This document shows, piece after piece, positions 52,995-61,797 of a stretch of 64,000 nucleotides of DNA (the stretch's first letter is position 1; each line of letters starts with the position of its first letter). A model generated the notes under the pieces. The model was not told the DNA's origin, did not search any database, and saw nothing but the letters and a program-made list of their open reading frames with translations. A program made the translations under genes and the position numbers. Source of the stretch: Salegentibacter sediminis (GTDB taxonomy: Bacteria; Bacteroidota; Bacteroidia; Flavobacteriales; Flavobacteriaceae); NCBI RefSeq assembly GCF_002078605.1, contig NZ_MSJR01000001.1, forward strand, positions 620,001 to 684,000. Direction: 5' to 3'.

Positions 52995-53546
52995 TTGAAG
53001 AGCGAAAAAATCATTTTAGGAATCGATCCCGGAACCACGATAATGGGCTTCGGACTTATCAAGGTGGAAAATAAAAAAATGCAATTCCTGCAACTCAACG
53101 AATTGCAGCTGAGTAAATATTCCGATCCGTACATCAAATTAAAGCTCATTTTTGAGCGTACCATAGAACTTATAGACACTTACAATCCCGACGAGATCGC
53201 GATCGAGGCGCCTTTCTTCGGAAAAAATGTGCAATCTATGCTGAAGTTGGGCCGGGCGCAAGGAGTTGCGATGGCCGCCGGACTTTCCCGCCAGATCCCC
53301 ATCACCGAATACCTACCGAAGAAAATTAAAATGGCAATTACGGGGAATGGAAACGCTAGCAAGGAACAGGTGGCCAGGATGCTACAAAGTCTGCTTAGCC
53401 TGAAATCTTTACCCAAAAATCTCGACTCAACCGATGGCCTCGCCGCGGCGGTTTGCCATTTTTATAATTCAGGCCGCACCGAGATAGGCAAAAGCTACAC
53501 AGGTTGGGAGGCTTTTGTGAAGCAGAATCCGAAAAAAATCAAATAA
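52995..53546 (+). CDS. ruvC: Holliday junction resolvase RuvC
   Basis: A 183-residue endonuclease that cuts four-way DNA junctions with RuvAB. The four catalytic acidic residues are visible as Asp11 (GIDPGT), Glu71 (AIEAPF), Asp144 and Asp147 (DSTDGLAAAVCH). Start codon is TTG at 52995: no ATG is nearby and the conserved ILGIDPG lies only seven residues in. It is divergent from the GT2 gene. It is separated from the HemW-like gene by a 139-bp AT-rich interval of short A/T tracts. Confidence 0.95.
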   Translation: MKSEKIILGIDPGTTIMGFGLIKVENKKMQFLQLNELQLSKYSDPYIKLKLIFERTIELIDTYNPDEIAIEAPFFGKNVQSMLKLGRAQGVAMAAGLSRQIPITEYLPKKIKMAITGNGNASKEQVARMLQSLLSLKSLPKNLDSTDGLAAAVCHFYNSGRTEIGKSYTGWEAFVKQNPKKIK

Positions 53547-53685
53547 CAATTAGCAATTAACAGTTAACATTAAAAATTAATAATGAACAAATCAACTGAT
53601 AATCCGTTATCTGAAAAATCCTATTCTTTTGCTTTAAAAATAAATAAGAAGTATTTGATCATTGTTAAATGATAATTGATAACTG
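53547..53685. other. AT-rich spacer between ruvC and the HemW-like gene
   Basis: No gene. It consists of imperfect direct copies of short AATTA and TTAAC-like words (for example CAATTAGCAATTAACAG and TGATAATTGATAACTG). It could be the decayed remnant of a repeat; no hairpin terminator stands out. Confidence 0.4.
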
Positions 53686-54813
53686 ATGTCTGGTATCTAC
53701 ATCCATATTCCCTTTTGTAAGCAGGCCTGTCATTACTGCGACTTTCATTTTTCGACATCTATGAAAAAGAAAGATCAGCTGGTGGATATGTTATGCAAGG
53801 AATTGGTGCTCCGGAAAGATGAATTGCCCGATGCTGAAATTCAAACCATCTATTTTGGCGGGGGAACACCCAGCTTGCTTTCTACTGAAGAACTTGATAG
53901 GATTTTCGAAACGATTTATGCCGAATATCAAATCACAAAAGATCCCGAAATCACTCTTGAGGCCAATCCCGACGACCTTTCTATGGAAAAAATAGAAATG
54001 CTGGCCGCTTCGAAAATCAATCGGCTCAGTATTGGGGTGCAGTCGTTTTTTGAAGAAGACCTGCAGTTGATGAACCGGGCGCATAATTCAAAAGAAGCCC
54101 TGGAAAGCATTCAACTGGCCAGTAAATATTTCAAAAATATTTCCATAGACCTTATTTACGGGGTGCCGGGGATGAGTGAGGAGCGCTGGAGGGAGAACCT
54201 GGAAATCGCTCTGGAGCTAGGTGTACCCCATATTTCCAGCTACGCTCTTACCATAGAACCCAATACCGCACTTCAGAAATTCATCGAAAAAGGCAAAGTG
54301 AAACCCGTTGATGATGAAGCTGCCAGGAGGCATTTTGAAATTTTGGTGGAAACATTGACCAATAACGGATTTGAGCATTACGAATTTTCCAATTTCGGGA
54401 AACCCGGTTATTTTTCTCAAAACAATACGGCCTATTGGCTTGGTAAAACCTACCTTGGGATAGGCCCTTCGGCTCATTCCTACGATGGAAATACAAGAAA
54501 ATGGAATGTGACCAATAATAGCCTCTACATCAAAGCCCTGGCGAAAGACCAGATACCACAGCAAACAGAAAAGCTCTCCACCGCCGATAAATTCAATGAA
54601 TATGTGATGACCCGGCTTCGTACAAAGTTTGGAGTTTCCCTGGTGGAGGTAGAAGAAAAGTTCGGAGTTGATTACAAGCTGCACATTCTAAAAAATGCAA
54701 GCCCGCTTCAGCAAAAGCAACTTTTGGAAGAAAGAAATGGGGTTTTGCATATCACGGCTAAAGGAAAATTTCTCAGCGATGGGATCGCGGCCGATCTTTT
54801 CTATCTTGGTTAA
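53686..54813 (+). CDS. hemW: HemW-like radical SAM protein (coproporphyrinogen oxidase-like family)
   Basis: A 375-residue radical SAM protein. The N-terminus IYIHIPFCKQACHYCDF holds the CxxxCxxC triad (Cys11, Cys15, Cys18). IYFGGGTPS, RLSIGVQSF and the C-terminal HemN-type domain follow. HemW binds heme and inserts it into respiratory proteins. True HemN needs an extra N-terminal substrate segment that is absent here, so HemW is more likely than an oxygen-independent coproporphyrinogen oxidase. It stands alone on the plus strand, 52 bp before the cyclase gene. Confidence 0.92.
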   Translation: MSGIYIHIPFCKQACHYCDFHFSTSMKKKDQLVDMLCKELVLRKDELPDAEIQTIYFGGGTPSLLSTEELDRIFETIYAEYQITKDPEITLEANPDDLSMEKIEMLAASKINRLSIGVQSFFEEDLQLMNRAHNSKEALESIQLASKYFKNISIDLIYGVPGMSEERWRENLEIALELGVPHISSYALTIEPNTALQKFIEKGKVKPVDDEAARRHFEILVETLTNNGFEHYEFSNFGKPGYFSQNNTAYWLGKTYLGIGPSAHSYDGNTRKWNVTNNSLYIKALAKDQIPQQTEKLSTADKFNEYVMTRLRTKFGVSLVEVEEKFGVDYKLHILKNASPLQQKQLLEERNGVLHITAKGKFLSDGIAADLFYLG

Positions 54814-54865
54814 ATGCCTATACATATTCCAATAATTTTTCTTTCCCTTTTCGTAATTTTACAGG

Positions 54866-55612
54866 ATGCTAGCGAACATTAACCATAAGGACAAGACTTA
54901 TCAGATAGACCTTTCCAAACCTCTGGATATTTCTTTGAGTTTACGGGGTGACTCCAAAAATCCCATAGCCTGGTATTTGGGTCCACCGGTGATAGAGCCG
55001 GTGAAAGATGGCGATTTTATAGGCAAGGTTACTGAAGGTGCTGCGGTAAATTTCAATAATGTAAAATTCAATCCGCACGCTCACGGTACGCATACCGAAT
55101 GTGTGGGGCATATTACCAGGGAATTCCACAGTATCAATCAAACCCTGAAGAACTTTTTCTTTACCGCAAAAGTGATTTCTGTGACTCCGGAAAACTGGTT
55201 GGAGGATATGGAAATCACCCAGGTTATGATCCAAAAGCTTCTGAAAAAGGGAGAGACCGATGCTTTGGTGATAAGAACGCTTCCAAATTATATCGAAAAA
55301 CGCAGTCGGAAATATTCACATACCAATTGGCCTTTTTTAAGCGAAAATGCCGCTACTTATATTCGTGAATGTGGAGTGCAGCATTTGCTCATCGACCTGC
55401 CATCTGTAGACAAGGAAAAGGATGATGGGAAATTACTGGCTCATAAAGCCTTTTGGAACTATCCCAAAAATACCCGTTTTGAGGCTACCATAACCGAACT
55501 TATCTATGTGCCGAATTCAATCCCGGATGGGGAGTATTTGCTGAATCTGCAAATCGCTTCTTTCGAGAACGATGCCGCTCCCTCCAAACCTGTTTTGTAT
55601 AAACTTCTGTAA
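54866..55612 (+). CDS. Cyclase-family protein (kynurenine formamidase-like fold)
   Basis: A 248-residue protein of the metal-dependent cyclase/formamidase family. The signature HGTHTECVGH (His73, His76, Glu78, His82) stands for the usual HxGTHxDxPxH; Asp is replaced by Glu. It could hydrolyse N-formylkynurenine or another amide or lactone, but the Asp-to-Glu change and longer loops leave the substrate open. It is followed after 2 bp by a DUF4260 gene and probably shares its transcript. Confidence 0.85.
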   Translation: MLANINHKDKTYQIDLSKPLDISLSLRGDSKNPIAWYLGPPVIEPVKDGDFIGKVTEGAAVNFNNVKFNPHAHGTHTECVGHITREFHSINQTLKNFFFTAKVISVTPENWLEDMEITQVMIQKLLKKGETDALVIRTLPNYIEKRSRKYSHTNWPFLSENAATYIRECGVQHLLIDLPSVDKEKDDGKLLAHKAFWNYPKNTRFEATITELIYVPNSIPDGEYLLNLQIASFENDAAPSKPVLYKLL

Positions 55613-55614
55613 TT

Positions 55615-55965
55615 ATGAAATTCACCCTTAAACTGGAAGAACTGGCAATGTTTCTTCTGGGAATTTTTGCCTTTAGTCAGCTGGACTTTGCCTGGTGGTG
55701 GTTTTTATTGCTATTTCTCGCTCCCGATCTTGGAATGCTGGGCTATCTTTTCGGAAATAAACCCGGGGCCCTGTTCTATAATATTTTTCACCATAAAGGC
55801 CTCGCGATTTTATTCTGGTTTGTAGGCTTAGGTCTTCAGAAGGAAGTAATTCAATTAATAGGCGTAATTTTGTTCGCCCACGCTTCATTTGATAGAATGC
55901 TGGGCTACGGACTCAAATATGAGACCGGATTTAAATACACGCATTTGGGAGAAATTGGAAAATAA
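55615..55965 (+). CDS. DUF4260 membrane protein
   Basis: A 116-residue protein with three to four membrane helices. It matches DUF4260 by LEELAMFLLGIFAF, FLAPDLGMLGYLFGNKPGALFYNIFHHKG and HASFDRMLGYGLKY. The conserved Asp and His residues near membrane borders suggest ion or metal binding, but no function is known. It follows the cyclase gene by 2 bp. Confidence 0.9.
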   Translation: MKFTLKLEELAMFLLGIFAFSQLDFAWWWFLLLFLAPDLGMLGYLFGNKPGALFYNIFHHKGLAILFWFVGLGLQKEVIQLIGVILFAHASFDRMLGYGLKYETGFKYTHLGEIGK

Positions 55966-55978
55966 ATCTTATTCAAAT

Positions 55979-56016
55979 CCCTCCCTCCTTTAGGGGGAGG
56001 GCCAGGGAGGGGGCTT
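55979..56016 (+). repeat. C/G-rich palindromic repeat directly before the MmcQ start
   Basis: CCCTCCCTCC, TTTA and GGGGGAGGG fold back, followed by a second GGGAGGGGG. It ends three bases before the ATG at 56017. Similar intergenic elements are frequent in Flavobacteriaceae genomes; here it must be part of the mRNA leader. Confidence 0.6.
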
Positions 56017-56379
56017 ATGGATATCGAAACTTTTAGAAATTACTGCATCAGCAAAAAGGGAGTGACTGAAGGTCTTCCTTTTGGGCCCGATACTCTTGTG
56101 TTTAAGGTGATGGGTAAAATGTTTGCTTTAGCTGCATTAGACAAGGTGCCTTTATTTGTAAATCTTAAATGTGATCCGGAGAAAGCTATCGAATTGCGGG
56201 AAACTTACGAAAGCCATATCCTTCCGGGATATCATATGAATAAAAAAAACTGGAATAGCCTTATATTAGACGGCCAGATAAATCCGTCGCTGGTCTTTGA
56301 ACTAACCGATCATTCCTATGATCTTGTGGTGCAGGGGCTTCCGAAGAAATTGCAGCAGGAACTCGAAACTATAAAATGA
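56017..56379 (+). CDS. MmcQ/YjbR-family protein
   Basis: A 120-residue protein of the MmcQ/YjbR family, with CyaY-like fold. It has ETFRNYCISKKGVTEGLPFGPDTLVFKVMGKMFAL, VNLKCDPEKA, and a C-terminal YDLVVQGLPKKLQQEL. Members bind DNA in some tests, but no role is established. It overlaps the MutS-like gene by 4 bp (ATGA), so the two are translationally coupled, and a C/G-rich repeat forms its leader. Confidence 0.9.
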   Translation: MDIETFRNYCISKKGVTEGLPFGPDTLVFKVMGKMFALAALDKVPLFVNLKCDPEKAIELRETYESHILPGYHMNKKNWNSLILDGQINPSLVFELTDHSYDLVVQGLPKKLQQELETIK

Positions 56380-58154
56380 AACAAGCTTTAGAATTTTATA
56401 TAGATCAAAAAGAGAATCATCAATTTCAACTCAACCAAATATCCCGGAAATTACTTTTTTCCAGTTTATTGAGGCTACTGGTTTTTTTGATCATCGCCTT
56501 TGCGATTTATTATTTCTTCGGAAATATGAATGTGCTGGTGCCGGTGGTTATTGGAGGAATCGCCCTCTTTCTCTTTCTGGTGTCCAGGCATAGCAATCTT
56601 AAGGATAAAGCCGATAAACAGAAGGAGCTTATCCGCCTTAATGAGCTGGAGATAGAAATCTTAAAACACAGGAATTTCTATGATCTTCCCGAAGGAACTG
56701 AATTTGAAGATCCGCTGCATGCTTTTAGCCAGGACATCGATCTCTTCGGAAGAGGGTCTTTTTTCCAATATCTGAATCGCACGGCACTCTACGAAGGCAC
56801 AAAGAAATTGGCAGCGATGCTAACTGAAAATTCTATCGATTTCATTCGGCAGAAACAGGAAGCGATAAAGGAACTTGAACAAAAACCCAAATGGAGACAG
56901 GAATTTACTGCCCTTGCCAGCTTGGTGAAAACAGAAACGCCATCCAAAACCGTGGTGCAGTGGCTCAAAAAATACAGGAATTTTGTGCCAGCTTATATGA
57001 AATGGCTACCCATAGTGTTTTCAGTGCTTTCCTTGTTGGTGATCCTGGGTTACTCTTTAGATTATCTAAAAGGCATTCATCTTTTTCTTTGGTTTCTCGC
57101 AGGCTTGCTGTATACCGGGATTTACCTAAAAAAGATCAACCTGCTGTCTGGTAGTGTGAGCAAAATACAGGATACCTTTCATCAGTATCATCATTTACTG
57201 GCTTTGCTGGAAAAGGCTGAGTTCTCTTCAGAAATAATGAAAAAGAATCAGCAACTCATTCACACCGAAAAGAAAAAAGCATCAGCGATTTTCAAAGAAT
57301 TTTCCAAAGCCATAGATGCACTTGACCAGCGAAATAATATGTTGTTTGGGATTTTTGCCAACGGATTCCTGCTTTGGGACCTGCGTCAAAGCTATAAACT
57401 GGAGAAATGGATCACTGCTTACCGTCAGAATGTTGAGAACTGGTTCGAAGTGATAGAAAATACCGATGCCTATAACTCCCTGGGAAATTTCTCTTTTAAT
57501 CATCCCGATTATGTTTTCCCGGAAATCAATGCTGAAGAAAATGGGATTTCAGCAACTGCTCTCGCCCATCCTTTGCTGGATCCCGAGAAAAGGGTAGCTA
57601 ATGATTTCAGTATAAATAACGAAGAATTTTTCATCATCACCGGAGCCAATATGGCCGGGAAAAGTACCTTCCTGCGCACTGTTTCTTTGCAGATCCTGAT
57701 GAGCAATATCGGTCTCCCTGTTTGTGCTGAAAACTGTAAATACTCGCCGATTAAACTCATTACCAGTATGCGTACCAGCGATTCGCTTAGCGACGATGAA
57801 TCCTATTTTTTCTCAGAATTAAAACGCCTGAAATTTATCGTAGACGAAATTAAAACCGATAGGTATTTCATTATTCTCGATGAGATCCTTAAGGGAACTA
57901 ACAGCAGCGATAAAGCTATAGGTTCAAAGAAATTTATCAGAAAACTTGTCGGTTCAAAATCTACCGGGATCATCGCTACCCACGACCTGAGTCTTTGCGA
58001 GATCACCAGCGAATTGCCACAGGTGAAAAATCATTATTTCGATGCCGAAATTGTAAACGACGAATTGTTTTTCGACTATAAGTTCAAAGACGGAATTTGC
58101 CAGAATATGAATGCTTCATTCCTGCTTCGGAAAATGGAAATCGTGGATGATTAA
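56376..58154 (+). CDS. Membrane-anchored MutS-family ATPase
   Basis: A 592-residue protein. Residues 28-70 and 205-250 contain about four hydrophobic membrane segments, unlike any classical mismatch-repair MutS. The middle has helical lever-like regions, and the C-terminal ATPase shows Walker A GANMAGKST (about 422-430), SMRTSDSLSDDESYFFSEL, the Walker B IILDEILKGTNSSDK and ATHDLSL. The mismatch-recognition domain with its Phe-x-Glu is absent. Homologues occur across Bacteroidota without known function. It could act on DNA at the membrane or have left DNA repair. It is coupled to the MmcQ gene by a 4-bp overlap. Confidence 0.85.
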   Translation: MKQALEFYIDQKENHQFQLNQISRKLLFSSLLRLLVFLIIAFAIYYFFGNMNVLVPVVIGGIALFLFLVSRHSNLKDKADKQKELIRLNELEIEILKHRNFYDLPEGTEFEDPLHAFSQDIDLFGRGSFFQYLNRTALYEGTKKLAAMLTENSIDFIRQKQEAIKELEQKPKWRQEFTALASLVKTETPSKTVVQWLKKYRNFVPAYMKWLPIVFSVLSLLVILGYSLDYLKGIHLFLWFLAGLLYTGIYLKKINLLSGSVSKIQDTFHQYHHLLALLEKAEFSSEIMKKNQQLIHTEKKKASAIFKEFSKAIDALDQRNNMLFGIFANGFLLWDLRQSYKLEKWITAYRQNVENWFEVIENTDAYNSLGNFSFNHPDYVFPEINAEENGISATALAHPLLDPEKRVANDFSINNEEFFIITGANMAGKSTFLRTVSLQILMSNIGLPVCAENCKYSPIKLITSMRTSDSLSDDESYFFSELKRLKFIVDEIKTDRYFIILDEILKGTNSSDKAIGSKKFIRKLVGSKSTGIIATHDLSLCEITSELPQVKNHYFDAEIVNDELFFDYKFKDGICQNMNASFLLRKMEIVDD

Positions 58155-58170
58155 TTAGAATTCTACAAGT

Positions 58171-58201
58171 ACGTCATACCGGACTTGATCCGGTATCTCA
58201 T
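58171..58201. repeat. Palindromic intergenic repeat
   Basis: ATACCGGA (58176-58183) and TCCGGTAT (58189-58196) pair around CTTGA, within the word GTCATACCGGACTTGATCC. Highly similar elements are scattered in many bacterial genomes. It lies just after the MutS-like gene and may act as transcript end. Confidence 0.6.
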
Positions 58202-58251
58202 CCTCAAATTATGGATAAATCGGAAACGCTGATTAACTTATAAACCAATAA

Positions 58252-59259
58252 ATGGATTCATTAACTCAAATTGTATTAGGTGCCGCGGTTGGAGAGGCCG
58301 TACTCGGCCGAAAGGTTGGAAACAAGGCAATGCTTTATGGCGCTATTGCGGGAACCATTCCCGATCTTGATACCTTTGCCAGTGCTTTTACCGATACCAT
58401 CACCGCGATAGAAATCCATCGCGGATTCACTCATTCTATTGTTTTTGCGGTCTTGTTCGCCCCGGTCTTTGGCTGGCTGATTTCAAAGATCGAGCGCAAA
58501 TCTATGGCCACCTGGAAAAACTGGTCCTGGCTTATGTTTTGGGGCTTGTTTACTCATCCTTTGCTGGATGCTCATACCACCTGGGGAACTCAGTTGCTCT
58601 GGCCGTTGGAAGTGAGGCTGGCTTATAAGAATATTTTTGTGATCGATCCGCTTTATACCTTACCATTTCTGGTTTTTCTTATCCTGGCGATGCGACAGAA
58701 ACGGGATTCTCAAATGCGCAGACGCTATAACAATCTTGGTCTTATAATTTCAAGTATTTATCTACTGATCATCACTCCCGGAATAAAATTATACACCTAT
58801 AACAAATTTACCGAAGCTCTGGCAGCACAGGGAATTGCCTATAAAAAGATCGAAACCAAACCCGCTCCGTTAAATACCATTCTCTGGACGGCCAATGTGG
58901 AGGTGGAAGATTCCTATTTAATCGGGGACTATTCCCTCTTCGACTCAAAACCCATTCAATTTGTAGAATATCCCAAAAACCATCATTTACTGGGAGACTG
59001 GAAAGAAAAAAGGAATGTGCAGCGCCTTATCAAAATCTCTGAAGGCTGGTATACGATATCCGAAAAGCAAGGAGAACTTTTCTTTAACGATCTTCGCTTC
59101 GGAACTCTGGATCCTTTTCCCCGCGCCGATTCCGAATTCGCTTTTAATTATAAGCTGGTGGAAGAAAACGGTAAAATTATGGCCGAAGAAACCCCTAAAA
59201 CCCGTGGGGATGCAAAAGAATTGATGGCGCAACTGGGAGATCGTATTATGGGGAATTAG
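58252..59259 (+). CDS. YdjM-like membrane metal-dependent hydrolase
   Basis: A 335-residue protein. The N-terminal half (about 1-185) has the DUF457/YdjM pattern: MDSLTQIVLGAAVGEAVLG, GTIPDLDTF, HRGFTHSIVF, THPLLDAHTTWGTQ. Here Asp and His residues sit at helix ends and four to five membrane helices are predicted. The C-terminal half is a soluble beta-rich domain of about 140 residues. Some members are LexA-controlled in other bacteria; I see no LexA box here. It is convergent with the antitoxin gene (3-bp gap). Confidence 0.87.
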   Translation: MDSLTQIVLGAAVGEAVLGRKVGNKAMLYGAIAGTIPDLDTFASAFTDTITAIEIHRGFTHSIVFAVLFAPVFGWLISKIERKSMATWKNWSWLMFWGLFTHPLLDAHTTWGTQLLWPLEVRLAYKNIFVIDPLYTLPFLVFLILAMRQKRDSQMRRRYNNLGLIISSIYLLIITPGIKLYTYNKFTEALAAQGIAYKKIETKPAPLNTILWTANVEVEDSYLIGDYSLFDSKPIQFVEYPKNHHLLGDWKEKRNVQRLIKISEGWYTISEKQGELFFNDLRFGTLDPFPRADSEFAFNYKLVEENGKIMAEETPKTRGDAKELMAQLGDRIMGN

Positions 59260-59262
59260 AGT

Positions 59263-59598
59263 TTAATTAAGCTCAAGATTATTATCCATTAATTCCACAT
59301 TGAAACTGATTTTCGCATTGAGTGCTTTAAAAACTTTTAAGATAGTTTCAAATCTTGCGTCGTTTAGGTTATTCTCAATTTTAGAGATCTGTGCTTTTTG
59401 AACGCCAACCAATTTTCCGAGTTCAGCCTGAGTAAGATTTCGATCCTTTCTCGCCTTTTTTATGGCCTCTCCAATAAGGTCTAAGCGAAGTTCATCTTCG
59501 AAATCTTCTCTCTCCTTAGTTCCTGGTTTCCCGATGTATTTGTCGGTTACTTCCTCCAGGCTATAATGCTTTATCTTTTTAGTTTTCATTTCTATCAT
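59263..59598 (-). CDS. XRE-family antitoxin (HigA-like), toxin partner disrupted
   Basis: A 111-residue protein with a helix-turn-helix XRE domain (about 50-100, NLTQAELGKLVGVQKAQISKIENN). It ends in an ISFNVEL tail. An upstream extension of 40 residues contains a charged KHYSLEEVTDKYIG segment typical of HigA antitoxins. Its ATG overlaps the last base of a toxin frame (TAATG), the toxin-first order of higBA loci. Since the toxin carries a stop in the middle, the antitoxin may persist as a stand-alone repressor. A second in-frame ATG lies three codons in. Confidence 0.88.
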   Translation of the reverse strand: MIEMKTKKIKHYSLEEVTDKYIGKPGTKEREDFEDELRLDLIGEAIKKARKDRNLTQAELGKLVGVQKAQISKIENNLNDARFETILKVFKALNAKISFNVELMDNNLELN

Positions 59599-59933
59599 TA
59601 ATTATTCTGAAAGTAAAATTTCATTATCCCTTCAGCCTTTAAAATTTCTTTCTTTGGAATTTTGCCTGTGCTTTTTGAAATCCCATGTGTAGCCAAAATT
59701 AAAGTTGAACTTTTGTCCCTTTTATCCCAAAAAGCAAAAAGACGGTAATAATTTTGATTATAGAGAGTTCGAAATTCCCAAATTTAATTTGTAAGTTTCT
59801 TTAATAAATTACTGTCGCGGGTGACTTGAGCCTTCCTGATATTATAGATGATTTTTCTTCGTGATTTATTATCGAGACTTTCAAGGAACTTTTCTGCCTC
59901 TTCTAAAAATATGACTTTAAAATTTTCATCCAT
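59598..59933 (-). pseudogene. RelE/HigB-family toxin with in-frame ochre stop
   Basis: Translated from the ATG at 59933, the frame gives MDENFKVIFLEEAEKFLESL and then KLTN, TAA (59786-59784, codon 50), and continues in the same frame as IWEFRTLYNQNYYRLFAFWD to a second stop at 59598, 111 sense-or-stop codons in total. Both halves fit one Gp49/HigB toxin: KLxx-IWEFR-xx-NxxxYR-xFAF is the core of that family. A single GAA or GAT to TAA change would explain the break. The second half has no internal start before residue 104, so no active toxin is expected. The stop codon overlaps the antitoxin start. Confidence 0.8.
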
Positions 59934-60041
59934 CACTTAAAGATAGATGTTTCTTAATAAGGAAACAATTTTTGTGCCTTATTTCTTTATTTATTCAAAA
60001 TTCAAAAGCTTTCTTATCTTTAGCTCAAATCTACTTCACTT

Positions 60042-61763
60042 ATGAAAACCAGCTTTCAATACCTTCTCCTGCTCACAGTTTTTGTTTTCAGTAATGTTCT
60101 CCTGGCGCAAACCGAATCCGCAAAACTGGATTCCATAATCAAAACGGTTCAGGAGCATAAATTCTACGACCGGGAGGAATTCCCACTAGGGCTTTATTCC
60201 GAAGAAAATTATAAGCATCAGGCCGATTTTGCTGAAGAACGAATCGCAGAGCTGGAAAAGGTCAATGCAGAATCCCTAAGCGAGACGGAGAGAATTTCTC
60301 TGGAATTGCTAAAATTTAAACTTCAGGAGGATGTAGATCATTATAAATACGAGGCTTATTTGAATCCGCTGCTTTCCGATGCCGGATTTCATTTAAGTCT
60401 GGCTTATCAGGTTCGGGATCTCAATAATTATGCTCAGGTAAAGGCTTATCTCAATAAGCTCAATGCGATTCCTGCTTATGTAGATCAGCATTTGGTTTTG
60501 CTGCGAAAGGGCCTGGAAAAAGGCATCACTCAACCCCGGGTGATCTTTGAGGGATACGAGTCTACTTACAACGACCAGCTCGTAGATTCTCCCCGGGAAA
60601 GCTATTTCTTTGAGCCTTTTGAAAATCTGCCCCGCGGACTTTCAGCAGCACAAAAAGATTCGGTATTAAATGCTGCGGAAGAAGCGATTTCTAATAATGT
60701 GGTGCCGCAGTTTCAGCGGATAAAGGATTTCTTCGAGAAGGAATATTTGCTAAATACCCGCAACGAGCTTGGAGTTTCAGAAATTCCGAACGGGCGGGAG
60801 TATTACCAGAATAGACTCGATTATTATACCACCCTCGATCTTTCTGCAGAAGAGGTGCATCAAATCGGTTTGGATGAGGTAGCCCGTATCAATGCTGAAA
60901 TGAAAAAGATCATCAAGGAAGTGGAGTTTGAAGGCAGTTTTGAAGATTTCATCCACTTTTTGCGAACCGATGAGCAGTTTTATGCAAAAACCGCCAAGGA
61001 ACTTTTAAAGGAAGCCCGGGATATTTCCAAGCGTATAGACGCTAAGCTGCCGGCTTATTTCAAAACCCTGCCGCGAAAACCCTATGGGGTGGCGCCGGTG
61101 CCCGATGCCATCGCTCCAAAATACACTACCGGGAGATATATTGGTGCTTCGGATGAAACTCAACCTGGCTATTACTGGGTAAATACTTATAATTTGCCAA
61201 ATCGCCCGCTGTATGTATTGCCTTCGCTTACCGCTCACGAGGCTGTGCCAGGGCATCACCTGCAAAATGCGCTAAATGCTGAACTGGGGGACAGCATCCC
61301 TAAATTCAGAAGAAATATGTATTTATCGGCTTACGGAGAAGGCTGGGGGCTTTATTCTGAAACCCTTGCCGAAGAGATGGGAATTTACCGAACTCCTTAT
61401 GAGCGCTTCGGAAAACTCACCTACGAGCAATGGCGAGCCTGCCGACTCGTAATCGATACCGGAATTCACGCCATGGGCTGGAGCAGGGAAGAAGCTGTTG
61501 AATATTTCAGGAAAAACACAGCACTTTCTATGCATAATATCAATACCGAAGTAGATCGCTATATCTCCTGGCCGGGACAGGCGGTATCTTATAAAATAGG
61601 CGAGATCAAGATCAGGGAGCTTAGGAAAAAAGCAGAGGAGCAACTTGGTTCCGATTTCGATGTGCGGGAATTTCACGAGGTAATCCTGGAACAGGGCGTG
61701 GTAACGCTGCCGATCCTGGAAAAACGAGTGAATGCTTATATTCAGGAGTTGAGTTATAAATAG
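60042..61763 (+). CDS. Exported DUF885 metallopeptidase-like protein
   Basis: A 573-residue protein with a signal peptide (about 1-22, ending LLAQ). The DUF885 domain covers nearly all of it. The zinc-binding motif HEAVPGHH starts at His399, with a downstream Glu in EGWGLYSETLAEEMG. Related proteins are annotated as M-clan metallopeptidases; the substrate is unknown and it probably acts on peptides in the periplasm. It is the first gene of a plus-strand pair with the PhnA-like gene but has a 34-bp gap and a promoter before that gene. Confidence 0.88.
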   Translation: MKTSFQYLLLLTVFVFSNVLLAQTESAKLDSIIKTVQEHKFYDREEFPLGLYSEENYKHQADFAEERIAELEKVNAESLSETERISLELLKFKLQEDVDHYKYEAYLNPLLSDAGFHLSLAYQVRDLNNYAQVKAYLNKLNAIPAYVDQHLVLLRKGLEKGITQPRVIFEGYESTYNDQLVDSPRESYFFEPFENLPRGLSAAQKDSVLNAAEEAISNNVVPQFQRIKDFFEKEYLLNTRNELGVSEIPNGREYYQNRLDYYTTLDLSAEEVHQIGLDEVARINAEMKKIIKEVEFEGSFEDFIHFLRTDEQFYAKTAKELLKEARDISKRIDAKLPAYFKTLPRKPYGVAPVPDAIAPKYTTGRYIGASDETQPGYYWVNTYNLPNRPLYVLPSLTAHEAVPGHHLQNALNAELGDSIPKFRRNMYLSAYGEGWGLYSETLAEEMGIYRTPYERFGKLTYEQWRACRLVIDTGIHAMGWSREEAVEYFRKNTALSMHNINTEVDRYISWPGQAVSYKIGEIKIRELRKKAEEQLGSDFDVREFHEVILEQGVVTLPILEKRVNAYIQELSYK

Positions 61764-61779
61764 TTAAAAACTATCTTTG
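61749..61779 (+). promoter_or_regulatory. Candidate promoter of the PhnA-like gene
   Basis: TTG (61749-61751), a 20-bp spacer and TATCTTTG (61772-61779), a perfect -7 element, 19 bp before the ATG at 61798. It lies partly inside the end of the DUF885 gene. Confidence 0.5.
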
Positions 61780-61797
61780 CAGCTTCAAATAAGTAAA

